From an uncultured Paracoccaceae bacterium (GTDB lineage: Bacteria > Pseudomonadota > Alphaproteobacteria > Rhodobacterales > Rhodobacteraceae), in the NCBI GenBank assembly GCA_947503925.1, contig CANNFQ010000015.1, positions 1 through 64,000 of the forward strand: a DNA stretch of 64,000 nt. Direction: 5' to 3'. The translations under genes were made by a program, and so were the position numbers. Below are positions 8,731 to 17,973 of this stretch, one piece after another (the stretch's first letter is position 1; every line of letters begins with the position of its first letter). Under the pieces are notes generated by a model that worked only from the letters and a program-made list of their open reading frames with translations, had not been told where the DNA came from and searched no databases.

Positions 8731-10346
8731 TAAGTTGTCTCCTTCAGGCGGAACCGTTGGATTTTCCCGGTCGCGGTCTTTGGTAATTCTGCGCAGAAAA
8801 CAATGCTGCGCGGGTACTTGTAGGGTGCGATTGTCGCCTTTACGTGATCTTGCAGCGCTTTCGTGGTCTCTTCATTCGCCGCAATCGTCGCCTCAAGGAC
8901 GACATGGGCCTGAACGATCTGACCGCGTTCAGGATCGGGCACGCCGATCACGCCGCATTCAACAACCTTTGGGTGGCTGAGCAATGCGGCCTCCACCTCG
9001 GGCCCTGCGATGTTGTAGCCGGAAGAGATGATCATATCGTCATTACGGGCGGCAAAATGAAAGTAGCCTTCGCCGTCTTTGAAAAAGCTGTCGCCGGTGA
9101 TGTTCCAGCCCTCGGTGACATAAGTGTCCTGTCGGTCGCCCTTGAGATAGCGGCAACCGGTCGGCCCGCGCACGGCCAGACGCCCCACTTCGCCGATAGC
9201 GGCCTCGGTTCCATCTTCGCGCAGGACCTTTGCCTGATAACCGGTCACAGGTTTGCCCGTGCAGGCCGGGCGGTGATCGTCGAAGCGATTGGAAATGAAG
9301 ATGTGCAGCATCTCGGTCGCGCCAATCCCGTCCAGCATCGGTTTGCCTGTCTTTTCGATCCACTCGTGATAGACTGGTTCGGGCAGGGTTTCGCCCGCAG
9401 ACACGGCGGCGCGCAGGCTGGACAGATCAGCGCCCTCATCCATGGCCCGCAACATGACGCGGTAGGCTGTGGGGGCCGTAAAGCAGACGGTCGCTTTATG
9501 CTTTTCAATAATGTCGATCATGTTGGGCGGTGTCGCCTGTTCCAGCAATGTGGCCGTCGCACCAAATCGCAACGGAAACACGGCGAGGCCACCCAGACCA
9601 AAGGTGAAGGCGAGGGGTGGCGAGCCGACAAATACATCGTCCGATGTAACGCCCAAAACCTCTTTCGCATAACCATCTGCGATGATCATGATGTCCCGGT
9701 GGTAGTGCATTGTTGCCTTCGGCGTGCCCGTCGACCCTGAGGTAAAGCCCAGAAGGGCGACATCATCGGCGCGCGTCTTGGGGCCTTCAAACCTGACAGA
9801 CTTTTCCAATGCGATGCGGTCCAGTTCGGCATCGTGATTTGAGGTGCCGTCAAAGCCAACGACTGTTTTCAGGAACTTGCTGTTCTTGGCGCAGGTGACC
9901 AGTTCATCCAGCATGCGCGTGTCGCAAAGCGCGAATTCCACTTCGGCCAGATCGACATATTTTTCCAGTTCCACTGCGCGCAACATTGGCATCGTATTGA
10001 CGACAACCGCGCCGACCTTGGTCGCAGCCAGCCAGCAGGCAAGCATAGCCGGATTGTTTGCCGACCGGATAAGCACACGATTACCGGGCTTTACACCAAG
10101 GTTATCGACAAGCGCATTGGCAAGTTTGTTTGTCCAATCGGTAAGTTCCTTATAGGTGCGCAGGCGCCCGTTTCCGATCAGCGCGGTGTGATCACCAAAC
10201 CCCTTTTCCACCATCGCATCGGTCAGCTCAACGCCTGCATTCAAGTGTTCGGGGTAGTCAAAGCCGTCCAGAAGAAAATCGGGCATCTGATGTTCTGGCG
10301 GCAGATTATCCTGCGCGAAACAATCGGTATGAGCCGTAGCCTGCAT
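8730..10346 (-). CDS. abmG: 2-aminobenzoate-CoA ligase
   Basis: 538 residues of the adenylate-forming (ANL) superfamily. The phosphate loop TSGSTGTPK is at 202-210, the GDSFFKDGEGYFHFAARNDDMI hinge region follows, and the C-terminal catalytic lysine is in TATGKIQ (about 528). The family resemblance is to benzoate/2-aminobenzoate-CoA ligases, and the gene's place between an ACMR-type hydroxylase operon and kynU/kynA points to anthranilate as the substrate. ATP-dependent CoA activation produces anthraniloyl-CoA, the substrate of the abmA product. It shares one base with the downstream kynA start and the upstream acyl-CoA dehydrogenase stop. Confidence 0.88.
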   Translation of the reverse strand: MQATAHTDCFAQDNLPPEHQMPDFLLDGFDYPEHLNAGVELTDAMVEKGFGDHTALIGNGRLRTYKELTDWTNKLANALVDNLGVKPGNRVLIRSANNPAMLACWLAATKVGAVVVNTMPMLRAVELEKYVDLAEVEFALCDTRMLDELVTCAKNSKFLKTVVGFDGTSNHDAELDRIALEKSVRFEGPKTRADDVALLGFTSGSTGTPKATMHYHRDIMIIADGYAKEVLGVTSDDVFVGSPPLAFTFGLGGLAVFPLRFGATATLLEQATPPNMIDIIEKHKATVCFTAPTAYRVMLRAMDEGADLSSLRAAVSAGETLPEPVYHEWIEKTGKPMLDGIGATEMLHIFISNRFDDHRPACTGKPVTGYQAKVLREDGTEAAIGEVGRLAVRGPTGCRYLKGDRQDTYVTEGWNITGDSFFKDGEGYFHFAARNDDMIISSGYNIAGPEVEAALLSHPKVVECGVIGVPDPERGQIVQAHVVLEATIAANEETTKALQDHVKATIAPYKYPRSIVFCAELPKTATGKIQRFRLKETT

Positions 10347-11503
10347 CAGTTCTCTCCTTTTGAACGTTCAAGCGCCTGTCGGGCAATGATGACCTTTTGC
10401 ACGTCCGATGCGCCTTCGTAGATGCGCAATGCCCTGATCTCGCGGTAAAGTTTTTCGACCGCATTGCCCGAGCGCACCCCATCGCCGCCAAACAGCTGCA
10501 CTGCTTTGTCGATGACAATCTGGGCGTGGTCTGTTGCGAAAAGCTTGGCCATCGCCGCCTCGCGCGTCACGCGTGACGCACCGCTGTCTTTGGTCCAAGC
10601 GGCGCGGTAGACCAACAGCGCGCTTGCATCGACGTCCAGCGCCATGTCCGCGATGTGGCCTTGGACCATTTGCAGATCAAAAAGTGGGGCACCCTGAATT
10701 TGCCGGGTTGTCACGCGCTGGGTGGCTTCATCCAATGCCCTGCGCGCAAAGCCAAGTGCAGCCGCCGCGACGGTGGTGCGGAACACATCCAAGACGGACA
10801 TCGCGATTTTGAACCCCTGCCCCCGCGCCCCGATCAGGGCCGATGCGGGCACGCGGCAATCGGAAAATTCCAGTGTGGCCAACGGGTGCGGCGCGATGGT
10901 TTCCAGCCGCTCCTTGACCGAAAAACCGGGTAAATCGGGTGTCACGACAAAAGCCGACAACGCTTTGGCACCCGGCGCGTCCTCGCTTCGGGCAAACAGG
11001 GTGTAGACATCCGCGATTCCACCATTCGAGATCCATGTCTTTTCGCCGTTCAAAACGTAGTGGTCGCCGTCCTTGGTGGCGGTCATTGTGGAATTGGCGA
11101 CGTCAGAACCGGACGCAGGTTCGGTCAATGCAAAGGCAGAGATTGCCCGACCGGCCCGCGTTTGTGGCAACCATTGCGCCTTTTGAGCGTCGGTTCCAAA
11201 CAGCGATATGGCACCCGTGCCAAGCCCCTGCATCGCAAAGGCGAAATCAGCCAATCCGTCATGACGGGCCAAGGTTTCACGTAAAATGCAAAGACTGCGC
11301 ACATCCAGGTTGCCATCGACACTGGCGGAATGTTCCAAAAATCCGGCATCGCCTAACATCGACACCAACTGGCGGCAGGTCTGATCGGTGTCGCGGTGAT
11401 CCAGATCGCCTAGATTGGCGCTGCACCAATCTTCCAGCTTTGCCGACAGCGCACGGTGGCGATCATCAAGGAACGGCCAGTTCAGAAAGCTTCTATCCGC
11501 CAT
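10346..11503 (-). CDS. Acyl-CoA dehydrogenase
   Basis: 385 residues of the FAD-dependent acyl-CoA dehydrogenase family. It shows [16 protein letters not shown] (flavin contact), [35 protein letters not shown] and [10 protein letters not shown] with the catalytic Glu. It would introduce a double bond into a saturated acyl-CoA derived from the dearomatised ring, or oxidise the cyclic CoA ester itself. The exact substrate cannot be read from sequence. Single-base overlaps with its neighbours place it firmly in the anthraniloyl-CoA operon. Confidence 0.92.
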   Translation of the reverse strand: MADRSFLNWPFLDDRHRALSAKLEDWCSANLGDLDHRDTDQTCRQLVSMLGDAGFLEHSASVDGNLDVRSLCILRETLARHDGLADFAFAMQGLGTGAISLFGTDAQKAQWLPQTRAGRAISAFALTEPASGSDVANSTMTATKDGDHYVLNGEKTWISNGGIADVYTLFARSEDAPGAKALSAFVVTPDLPGFSVKERLETIAPHPLATLEFSDCRVPASALIGARGQGFKIAMSVLDVFRTTVAAAALGFARRALDEATQRVTTRQIQGAPLFDLQMVQGHIADMALDVDASALLVYRAAWTKDSGASRVTREAAMAKLFATDHAQIVIDKAVQLFGGDGVRSGNAVEKLYREIRALRIYEGASDVQKVIIARQALERSKGEN

Positions 11504-12300
11504 CAGTCGCCCTCAAACACAGGTTTTTCTTTGGCCACGAAGGCATGATAAGCGCGGTGAAAGTCCTGACCTTGCATGCAAATCGCTTGCGCTTGCGCCT
11601 CGGCCTCGATGGCTTGTTCAATGGACATGGCCCATTCTTGTGCCAGCATTGTCTTGGTCATCATGTTCGCGAAATTGGGCCCCGCGGCGATCCGCTTGGC
11701 CATTGTGACGGCGGCGTCCATCAGCGCGTCCTCTGCCACGACCTGATTGAAAAAACCCCAAGCGTGACCCTCAGTCGCGGTCATCGACCGCCCCAGATAC
11801 AACAGTTCCGCCGCGCGGCCTTGGCCAATAATCCGGGGCAAAATTGCGCAGGCCCCCATGTCGCAACCGGCCAGCCCCACCCGATTGAACAGGAAGGCGG
11901 TTTTGGCGCGTTCCGTGGCGATCCGCAGATCAGACGCCATCGCGATAATTGCGCCAGCACCGGCGCAAATGCCATCGACGGCGGCGATGATCGGTGTGCC
12001 GCAATTCACCATCGCCTTGACCAGATCACCGGTCATGCGAGTGAACGCCAGCAGCTCTTTCATAGTCATCTTGGTCAGCGGGCCGATGATGTCATGCACA
12101 TCCCCGCCAGAGCTGAAGTTGCCGCCGTTTGGTGCAAATACAACCGCCTTGATCGCGTCGTCGTAGCTGAGGTCCCGGAACCAGTCCCGCAGCTCAGCGT
12201 AGCTGTCAAAGGTGAGGGGGTTTTTGCGATCCGGGCGGTTCAATCGCAGGATCGCAACACCGTCGTCGATCTCGCAAAGAAAGTGGACAGGCGGCTTCAT
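11503..12300 (-). CDS. Enoyl-CoA hydratase/isomerase family protein
   Basis: 265-residue crotonase-fold protein. Oxyanion-hole stretches are [11 protein letters not shown] and [20 protein letters not shown]. In [22 protein letters not shown] the first usual catalytic Glu position is not obvious ([10 protein letters not shown] where hydratases often have EVxLGxxP). It may therefore be a ring hydrolase or another crotonase variant rather than a simple hydratase (inference). Cleaving the alicyclic ring of 2-amino-5-oxocyclohexenecarbonyl-CoA products would need such an enzyme. It lies directly after the MarR gene. Confidence 0.85.
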   Translation of the reverse strand: MKPPVHFLCEIDDGVAILRLNRPDRKNPLTFDSYAELRDWFRDLSYDDAIKAVVFAPNGGNFSSGGDVHDIIGPLTKMTMKELLAFTRMTGDLVKAMVNCGTPIIAAVDGICAGAGAIIAMASDLRIATERAKTAFLFNRVGLAGCDMGACAILPRIIGQGRAAELLYLGRSMTATEGHAWGFFNQVVAEDALMDAAVTMAKRIAAGPNFANMMTKTMLAQEWAMSIEQAIEAEAQAQAICMQGQDFHRAYHAFVAKEKPVFEGD

Positions 12301-12774
12301 TTAGTGATCCCCAAGCGACGTGGTCAAATGGTCCAAACGCTGAATCATGCCAAGCACATCATCCAAATCCAAACCGCCCAAAATTTCGTCAATCCAGCTT
12401 TCATGCGCCGCCGCGAGCTCTGCAAAGGCGGACTTGCCCCGTTCGGTCAGACAGACCTGATGGGCACGACGATCACCGGGGACGGACACGCGCAGGGCAA
12501 AGCCTTCTTCGGTCAGCTTATCGACGATCCCGGTGATATTGCCGTTTGAGACACGCAGGAGCTTTGAAATCTCGCTCATTTTCAAACCCTCAGGCGCGCG
12601 TGAAAGCGCCGACATAACATCAAAGCGCGGCAAGGTGGATGCATGTCGCGCCCGCAACCTGCGGCGGATTTCTTCCTCGACCAGATTGCTGGCTTTCAAC
12701 AGTTTCAGCCAGAGCCGCAGCCGTTCTTTGGAAAGGGGTTCTTCTGGTTTGGCATTGGCGGGTTTGATACTCAT
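12301..12774 (-). CDS. MarR family transcriptional regulator
   Basis: 157 residues with the MarR winged helix: LPRFDVMSALSRAPEGLKMSEISKLLRVSNGNITGIVDKLTEEGFALRVSVPGDRRAHQVCLTERG, in which the DxRxxxVxLT wing is clear. It lies inside the operon, overlaps the SDR stop by ATGA and abuts the hydratase gene. It probably senses an aryl-CoA such as anthraniloyl-CoA, as several MarR regulators of aromatic-CoA pathways do (known for the family; inferred here). Likely targets are the palindrome at 15855-15870 and its relative at 4628-4643. Confidence 0.9.
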   Translation of the reverse strand: MSIKPANAKPEEPLSKERLRLWLKLLKASNLVEEEIRRRLRARHASTLPRFDVMSALSRAPEGLKMSEISKLLRVSNGNITGIVDKLTEEGFALRVSVPGDRRAHQVCLTERGKSAFAELAAAHESWIDEILGGLDLDDVLGMIQRLDHLTTSLGDH

Positions 12775-13511
12775 ATCTCTCCTCCGGAAATGGAAATGGC
12801 TTGTCCGTTCACTGAACGCGCGGCGTCAGACAATAGCCAGGAAATTGTACCTGCAATTTCGTCAGTTTGGATAAACCGCTTTTGCGGGTTGCCAGCGCAC
12901 AAGGACGCACGGGCCTGGTCCACAGACATTCCAGTTTTCTCTACGATGTTCGCAACAGACCGGTCCAGCATTGGTGTCTCGATAAAGCCGGGGCAAATTG
13001 CGTTCACTGTGATGCCAGTCGAGGCAAGTTCAAGCGCGAGAGCGCGGGTCAGGCCAACAACGCCATGTTTGGCAGCGCAATAGGCAGAAACATAAGGAAA
13101 ACCCTTTAGCCCTGCCGTGGATGCGATGGCGATCATCCGGCCTGCGACCGCGTCCTTCATATCGGGCAAGGCGGCCTGCCAAACGTTGCTGACCCCAACA
13201 AGATTGACCGCCAGCATTGCGTTCAGCACATCGGCGGACATTTTTGCAAAGGGCACGCTTTCAGCGGCACCCGCATTGGCGACAACACCGGCGATTGGGC
13301 CAAAGCTGTCGCGGGCTTTTTGAAACGCCTCTGTCACGCTGTCGGGTTGCGTCACATCGCAAAGGGCATAGGGTAACCCTTGCGCGGCGAGTGTTTCCTT
13401 GGTCCGGCCAAGGATTGTGACGTCATAGCCTTGATCGGCCAAGGTCTGCGCCACCTTCGCGCCAACACCCGTGCCGCCGCCGGTCACGATGATATGTTTG
13501 CCAATCGTCAT
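12771..13511 (-). CDS. SDR family 3-hydroxyacyl-CoA dehydrogenase-like
   Basis: 246 residues from ATG 13511, which overlaps the abmA stop as ATGA; a longer in-frame start lies inside abmA. It is a classical short-chain dehydrogenase with cofactor motif [41 protein letters not shown] (catalytic Ser, Tyr and Lys in YCAAK) and CPGFIETPM. It would oxidise or reduce a hydroxy or oxo group of a pathway CoA ester, for example the 5-oxo group made by the reductase domain of AbmA (inference). Confidence 0.88.
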   Translation of the reverse strand: MTIGKHIIVTGGGTGVGAKVAQTLADQGYDVTILGRTKETLAAQGLPYALCDVTQPDSVTEAFQKARDSFGPIAGVVANAGAAESVPFAKMSADVLNAMLAVNLVGVSNVWQAALPDMKDAVAGRMIAIASTAGLKGFPYVSAYCAAKHGVVGLTRALALELASTGITVNAICPGFIETPMLDRSVANIVEKTGMSVDQARASLCAGNPQKRFIQTDEIAGTISWLLSDAARSVNGQAISISGGEI

Positions 13512-15802
13512 ACCCGTAACGCCTCTGCTTCCCGTTCGGCCAAACGCCAAGCCTGATCGCGACCCGCCTGATAGGGCAGCGGCCAAACGGCTTGCCTGTC
13601 GCCGATCTTGGCACTTTCATGCAGTGTCCAATAAGGATCAGCCAGATGCGGCCTGCCGACGGCCACCAAATCTGCACGCCCTGCCATCAGGATGGAGTTG
13701 GCATGATCGGCTTCATAGATGTTGCCGACTGCCATCGTCTTGATGCCTGCCTCATTGCGAATCCGGTCGCTAAAGGGGGTCTGGAACATCCGCCCATAAA
13801 CGGGTTTTGCATCCGTTGTGGTTTGGCCTGCTGAGACGTCGATAAGATCGGCGCCAGCTGCAGTAAACGCCTTGGCGATCTCAACCGCCTCTCGCGGTGT
13901 GATCCCTTCGTCCCCGACCCAATCATTGGCCGAGATACGCACGGACATCGGTTTTGACGCAGGCCATGCAGCGCGCATCGCCTTGAAAACCTCAAGCGGA
14001 TAGCGCAGTCGGTTTTCCAAGCTGCCGCCGTAGTCATCACTGCGCCGGTTCGACACGGGAGAGATGAACGACGATAGCAGATACCCGTGGGCGGCATGCA
14101 GTTCGATCATGTCAAAACCGGCCGCCTCAGCCATCTTTGCCGATGCCACAAATTCCGCCTTGATCGCCTCCATCTCTGACGGGGTGATTTCACGCGGCGC
14201 TGTGTTCTTGTCCGACCACGGAATGGCGGAGGCCGAGACCAAGTCCCAGTTCTCCGTTTCCAGCGGCATATCCATGCCTTCCCAACCAATCCGAGTCGAT
14301 CCTTTGCGACCTGAATGGCCGATCTGGCAACATATCCTGGCATCCGTTTCGAGATGCACAAAGTCGGTCAAACGTCGCCATGCGGCCTGATGTTCCGGCG
14401 CATAAAGGCCCGGACAGCCCGGCGTGATCCTTCCTGTGTCGCTCACACAGGTCATTTCGGTAAAGACCAGCCCCGCCCCGCCTTTGGCGCGTTCACCATA
14501 GTGGATCAGGTGCCAATCTGTGGGACAGCCATCCTTTGCCTTGTATTGCGCCATGGGTGAGACAACGACGCGATTCTTGAGCTCCATGTCGCGCAAGGCG
14601 AAAGGCGCGAACATCGGGGCGCGCAGCGGCTCGGACGGCGCGACGCCAGATTGATTGAGAAACCACCGCTCTGCGCTTTCAAGCCAGGTCTGGTCACGCA
14701 GACGCAGGTTTTCATGCGAAATCCGCTGGCTGCGAGTCAACATGGAATAGTTCAGCTGAACGGGATCAAGCCCAAGGTAACGTTCCACATCCTCGAACCA
14801 TTCAAGTGAATTTCGCGCCGCTGACTGCAAACGCAAGACTTCCAGACGCCGTTCTTCCTGATAGCGCTTGAACGCGCCCTCGTGGCTCGCCTCGCTATGG
14901 AGAAGTTCGGCGAGCGAGATCGCACTTTCCAAGGCCAGCTTGGTCCCCGACCCAATGGAAAAATGCGCCGAAGCGGACGCATCACCCAACAGCACGACGT
15001 TCTCATGGTGCCATGTCTCGCACAACACGCGCGGGAACCTGATCCACGCGGATCCCCGGATGTGATTGGCGTTCGTGATCAGGTCATGACCACCCAGTTG
15101 ATCCTTGAAAATCTCTTGACAGATTTCGATGCTGTCCTGCTGTGACATCTCGGCAAAACCAAACCTGTCGAAAGTGTTCTGCGCACATTCGACAATGAAT
15201 GTCGCAGTATCATCATCGAACTGATAGGCGTGGGCCCAGACCCAGCCATGTTCGGTTTCTTCAAAGATGAACGTGAACGCATCGGAGAATTTCTGCTTGG
15301 TGCCCAGCCAGACAAATTGGCAAAGCCGTTCGTCAATCTCCGGCTTGAAAGTGTCGGCATAGAGGGTGCGCGTGCGGGAATTCAGACCGTCTGCCGCAAC
15401 GACGATGTCATATTCCCGACGGTAATCTTCGGCGCTTTTTGCCTCTGTTTCAAAGTGGATTTTGACGCCAAGCTCTTGCGCGCGCTCTTGCAGAAGTAAC
15501 AGTAGTTTCTTGCGACCAATGCCGCAGAACCCGTGCCCCGACGACACATGCGTCTCACCGCGGTAATGCAGCGCGATGTCATCCCAATAAGCAAAGTTGT
15601 CGCCGATGGCCTTGGCGCTTTGAGGATCGTTTGCAGCGAGATTCCCCAGTGTCTCATCGGACAGGACAACCCCCCAACCAAAGGTGTCGTCAAAGCGATT
15701 GCGTTCAAAGATAACCACATCAACCGACGGGTCGCGCAACTTCATGGAGATGCCAAAGTACAATCCAGCCGGACCGCCACCCAAACATGCAATACGCATC
15801 AT
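13508..15802 (-). CDS. abmA: 2-aminobenzoyl-CoA monooxygenase/reductase (bifunctional)
   Basis: 764 residues in two flavoprotein halves. Residues 1 to about 385 form an FAD monooxygenase: [13 protein letters not shown] at the start, a DG motif in VAADGLNSR and [20 protein letters not shown]. Residues from about 395 form an Old Yellow Enzyme-type FMN reductase ([72 protein letters not shown]). This architecture is that of 2-aminobenzoyl-CoA monooxygenase/reductase and salicylyl-CoA 5-hydroxylase-type proteins. It hydroxylates anthraniloyl-CoA and then reduces the ring without dioxygenase cleavage. A GGAGAGG site precedes the ATG-ATG start. It is first in the operon. Confidence 0.9.
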   Translation of the reverse strand: MMRIACLGGGPAGLYFGISMKLRDPSVDVVIFERNRFDDTFGWGVVLSDETLGNLAANDPQSAKAIGDNFAYWDDIALHYRGETHVSSGHGFCGIGRKKLLLLLQERAQELGVKIHFETEAKSAEDYRREYDIVVAADGLNSRTRTLYADTFKPEIDERLCQFVWLGTKQKFSDAFTFIFEETEHGWVWAHAYQFDDDTATFIVECAQNTFDRFGFAEMSQQDSIEICQEIFKDQLGGHDLITNANHIRGSAWIRFPRVLCETWHHENVVLLGDASASAHFSIGSGTKLALESAISLAELLHSEASHEGAFKRYQEERRLEVLRLQSAARNSLEWFEDVERYLGLDPVQLNYSMLTRSQRISHENLRLRDQTWLESAERWFLNQSGVAPSEPLRAPMFAPFALRDMELKNRVVVSPMAQYKAKDGCPTDWHLIHYGERAKGGAGLVFTEMTCVSDTGRITPGCPGLYAPEHQAAWRRLTDFVHLETDARICCQIGHSGRKGSTRIGWEGMDMPLETENWDLVSASAIPWSDKNTAPREITPSEMEAIKAEFVASAKMAEAAGFDMIELHAAHGYLLSSFISPVSNRRSDDYGGSLENRLRYPLEVFKAMRAAWPASKPMSVRISANDWVGDEGITPREAVEIAKAFTAAGADLIDVSAGQTTTDAKPVYGRMFQTPFSDRIRNEAGIKTMAVGNIYEADHANSILMAGRADLVAVGRPHLADPYWTLHESAKIGDRQAVWPLPYQAGRDQAWRLAEREAEALRV

Positions 15803-15922
15803 ACCTCTCCATCTGGATCATCGTTGAGTGGCAACGTAACAGTGAAGTATTTTTATTTCAAGCTTGAAATTTCATGCTTGTAATATTAATGCTGAGCGAA
15901 ATTAGCCACGTTAGGAAAAAAG
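15803..15922. promoter_or_regulatory. Divergent abmA/gcdH promoter region with 16-bp palindrome
   Basis: The 120-bp gap separates the abmA start (leftward) from the gcdH start (rightward). It contains the perfect 16-bp palindrome ATTTCAAGCTTGAAAT at 15855-15870, followed directly by a degenerate second copy, TTTCATGCTTGTAA. The size and symmetry fit a MarR-type operator controlling both operons. No convincing -35/-10 pair could be fixed by eye. Confidence 0.6.
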
Positions 15923-17161
15923 ATGCTTCAGCCAATGATCGACGATGCACATAATGTCTCGCCCGAAACGGCGCGTGCAAAGCCAGCACCGATGACATGG
16001 GATGACCCGTTCTTAATGGACAGCCTTCTGACCGAAGAAGAGCGTATGATTCAAAAGACAGCGCGGTCATATTGCCAAGAGAAACTAGCGCCCCGCGTTC
16101 TGGAAGCCAACCGGCACGAACGGTTTGACCCCGAAATCATGTCCGAGATGGGCGAACTCGGCCTGCTAGGCAGCACATTACCAGAAGAATATGGCTGCGT
16201 TGAATCCTCCTATGTCGCTTACGGCTTGGTTGCCCGCGAGGTCGAGCGTGTCGATAGTGGCTATCGGTCTGCTATGTCTGTGCAGTCTTCCTTGGTGATG
16301 CATCCGATCTTTGCCTATGGCACCGAAGAACAGCGCAAGAAATTCCTGCCCAAGCTGGCGATCGGCGAATGGATCGGCTGTTTCGGTCTGACCGAGCCTG
16401 ACCACGGGTCTGACCCAGGTTCCATGATCACCCGGGCGACGAAAGTTGATGGCGGTTTCAAGCTGAGCGGAGCTAAGAACTGGATCACGAACAGCCCGAT
16501 TGCGGATGTGTTTATCGTCTGGGCCAAGTCCGACGCCCATGACGGTAAAATCAAGGGCTTTATCCTTGAAAAGGGCATGAAGGGGCTGGCCGCGCCTAAG
16601 ATTGACGGCAAGTTCTCGCTCCGGGCGTCGATCACAGGTATGATCCAGATGGATGAGATCTTTGTGCCTGACGACAACCTGTTGCCAAACGTCGCCGGTC
16701 TTGCGGGGCCATTTGGCTGCCTTAACCGCGCGCGTTATGGCATCTCGTGGGGTGCGATGGGCGCGGCTGAGGCCTGCTGGCACGCAGCGCGTCAATACAC
16801 GATGGACCGCAAACAATTCGGCAAGCCCTTGGCCGCGACCCAGCTAATCCAAAAGAAGCTAGCGGACATGCAGACAGAGATTTCCCTTGGCTTGCTGGGG
16901 TCGCTTCAACTGGGCCGCTTGATGGATGCACACAGCAATTCCGCCGAATTGATCAGCCTGATGAAGCGGAACAATTGCGGCAAGGCTTTGGCCATCGCCC
17001 GCGAATCGCGTGACATGCATGGCGGCAACGGTGTCAGTGATGAATACGGCGTCATTCGCCACGTCATGAACCTCGAAGCGGTCAACACATACGAAGGCAC
17101 CCATGATGTCCATGCGCTGATCCTTGGCCGAGCACAAACCGGTCTGCAAGCGTTCCAATAA
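15923..17161 (+). CDS. gcdH: Glutaryl-CoA dehydrogenase
   Basis: 412 residues. It has the GCDH features: [70 protein letters not shown], and [17 protein letters not shown] with the catalytic Glu. The enzyme oxidises and decarboxylates glutaryl-CoA to crotonyl-CoA. It heads the operon divergent from abmA, suggesting that glutaryl-CoA or a close dicarboxylyl-CoA arises from the ring carbons (inference). It may also serve lysine catabolism. The start follows TTAGGAAAAAAG, and the stop shares TAATG with the formamidase start. Confidence 0.93.
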   Translation: MLQPMIDDAHNVSPETARAKPAPMTWDDPFLMDSLLTEEERMIQKTARSYCQEKLAPRVLEANRHERFDPEIMSEMGELGLLGSTLPEEYGCVESSYVAYGLVAREVERVDSGYRSAMSVQSSLVMHPIFAYGTEEQRKKFLPKLAIGEWIGCFGLTEPDHGSDPGSMITRATKVDGGFKLSGAKNWITNSPIADVFIVWAKSDAHDGKIKGFILEKGMKGLAAPKIDGKFSLRASITGMIQMDEIFVPDDNLLPNVAGLAGPFGCLNRARYGISWGAMGAAEACWHAARQYTMDRKQFGKPLAATQLIQKKLADMQTEISLGLLGSLQLGRLMDAHSNSAELISLMKRNNCGKALAIARESRDMHGGNGVSDEYGVIRHVMNLEAVNTYEGTHDVHALILGRAQTGLQAFQ

Positions 17162-17973
17162 TGGCGGACAGTGGGATCAATTGGGAGGACGCCTTTGCCA
17201 ACGCGGCCTATATCGACGGTGGCGCAGGCTATCCTGACACATGGGCGGCCCGGGCCGCGGCGTTTCGGGCGTCGGCAAACGGGCAATGTGATCTGAGCTA
17301 TGGCGCGGATGATCGCGAGACCTTTGATCTGTTCCTGCCCGATAGCCCGCCAAAGGGATTGTCTGTCTTTATCCATGGCGGCTTTTGGTTAGCCTTTGGT
17401 AAATCCGATTGGAGCGATCTGGCCCAAGGCGCGGTCAACCGTGGCTGGGCAATGGCGATCCCGCAATACACGCTGGCACCCGGCGCCCGCATTGGTGAAA
17501 TTACCAATCAGGTTGGGGCAGCGATTTCGCAAGCCGCAACCCTTGTCGCGGGCCCCATACACCTCTCGGGGCATTCGGCTGGCGGCCATCTGGCCAGCCG
17601 GATGATTTGCGAGGACAACCCCCTACCTGCGCTGGTTTCGTCTCGTGTTCGAAACGTTGTTTCCATCAGCGGCGTTCACGATCTGCGTCCGCTACGATTG
17701 CACACGATGAACCAGAGCCTCAGGATTGATGCAGCTGAGGCGCACAGCGAGAGCCCCGTCCTGTTAGACCGCCGCGCGGGACCCAAGTTCACGGCTTGGG
17801 TTGGCGAAAACGAGCGCCCGGAATTCCTGCGGCAATCAGCCCTGCTGGCAGAGGCATGGCGACATGGCGGCCAAACACAGCTTAAACTGGACCCGGGACG
17901 GCATCATTTTGATGTTGTGGATGGCTTAAAGTGCCCAGACCACCCCCTGACCCAATACCTATTGGACATGTGA
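17161..17973 (+). CDS. Alpha/beta-hydrolase arylformamidase (kynurenine formamidase-like)
   Basis: 270 residues. The HGGFW motif at 72-76 and GHSAGGHL at 137-144 (nucleophile Ser139), with a late His in DPGRHHFDVV, match the eukaryote-like (AFMID-type) formamidases of the esterase/lipase group. It is not a member of the metal-dependent KynB cyclase-like family. It would hydrolyse N-formylkynurenine to kynurenine and formate, the step between kynA and kynU that is otherwise missing from the cluster. It is translationally coupled to gcdH (TAATG), and the FadB-like gene follows without a gap. A generic carboxylesterase role cannot be excluded. Confidence 0.8.
   Translation: MADSGINWEDAFANAAYIDGGAGYPDTWAARAAAFRASANGQCDLSYGADDRETFDLFLPDSPPKGLSVFIHGGFWLAFGKSDWSDLAQGAVNRGWAMAIPQYTLAPGARIGEITNQVGAAISQAATLVAGPIHLSGHSAGGHLASRMICEDNPLPALVSSRVRNVVSISGVHDLRPLRLHTMNQSLRIDAAEAHSESPVLLDRRAGPKFTAWVGENERPEFLRQSALLAEAWRHGGQTQLKLDPGRHHFDVVDGLKCPDHPLTQYLLDM

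Noticed and set aside
8844-9740. 298-codon plus-strand open frame
   Set aside because: Antisense to the 2-aminobenzoate-CoA ligase gene; no protein-like features.
10939-12549. 536-codon open frame on the plus strand
   Set aside because: It is fully antisense to acyl-CoA dehydrogenase and enoyl-CoA hydratase genes with clear motifs; its translation is rich in His, Arg and Gln with no domain pattern.
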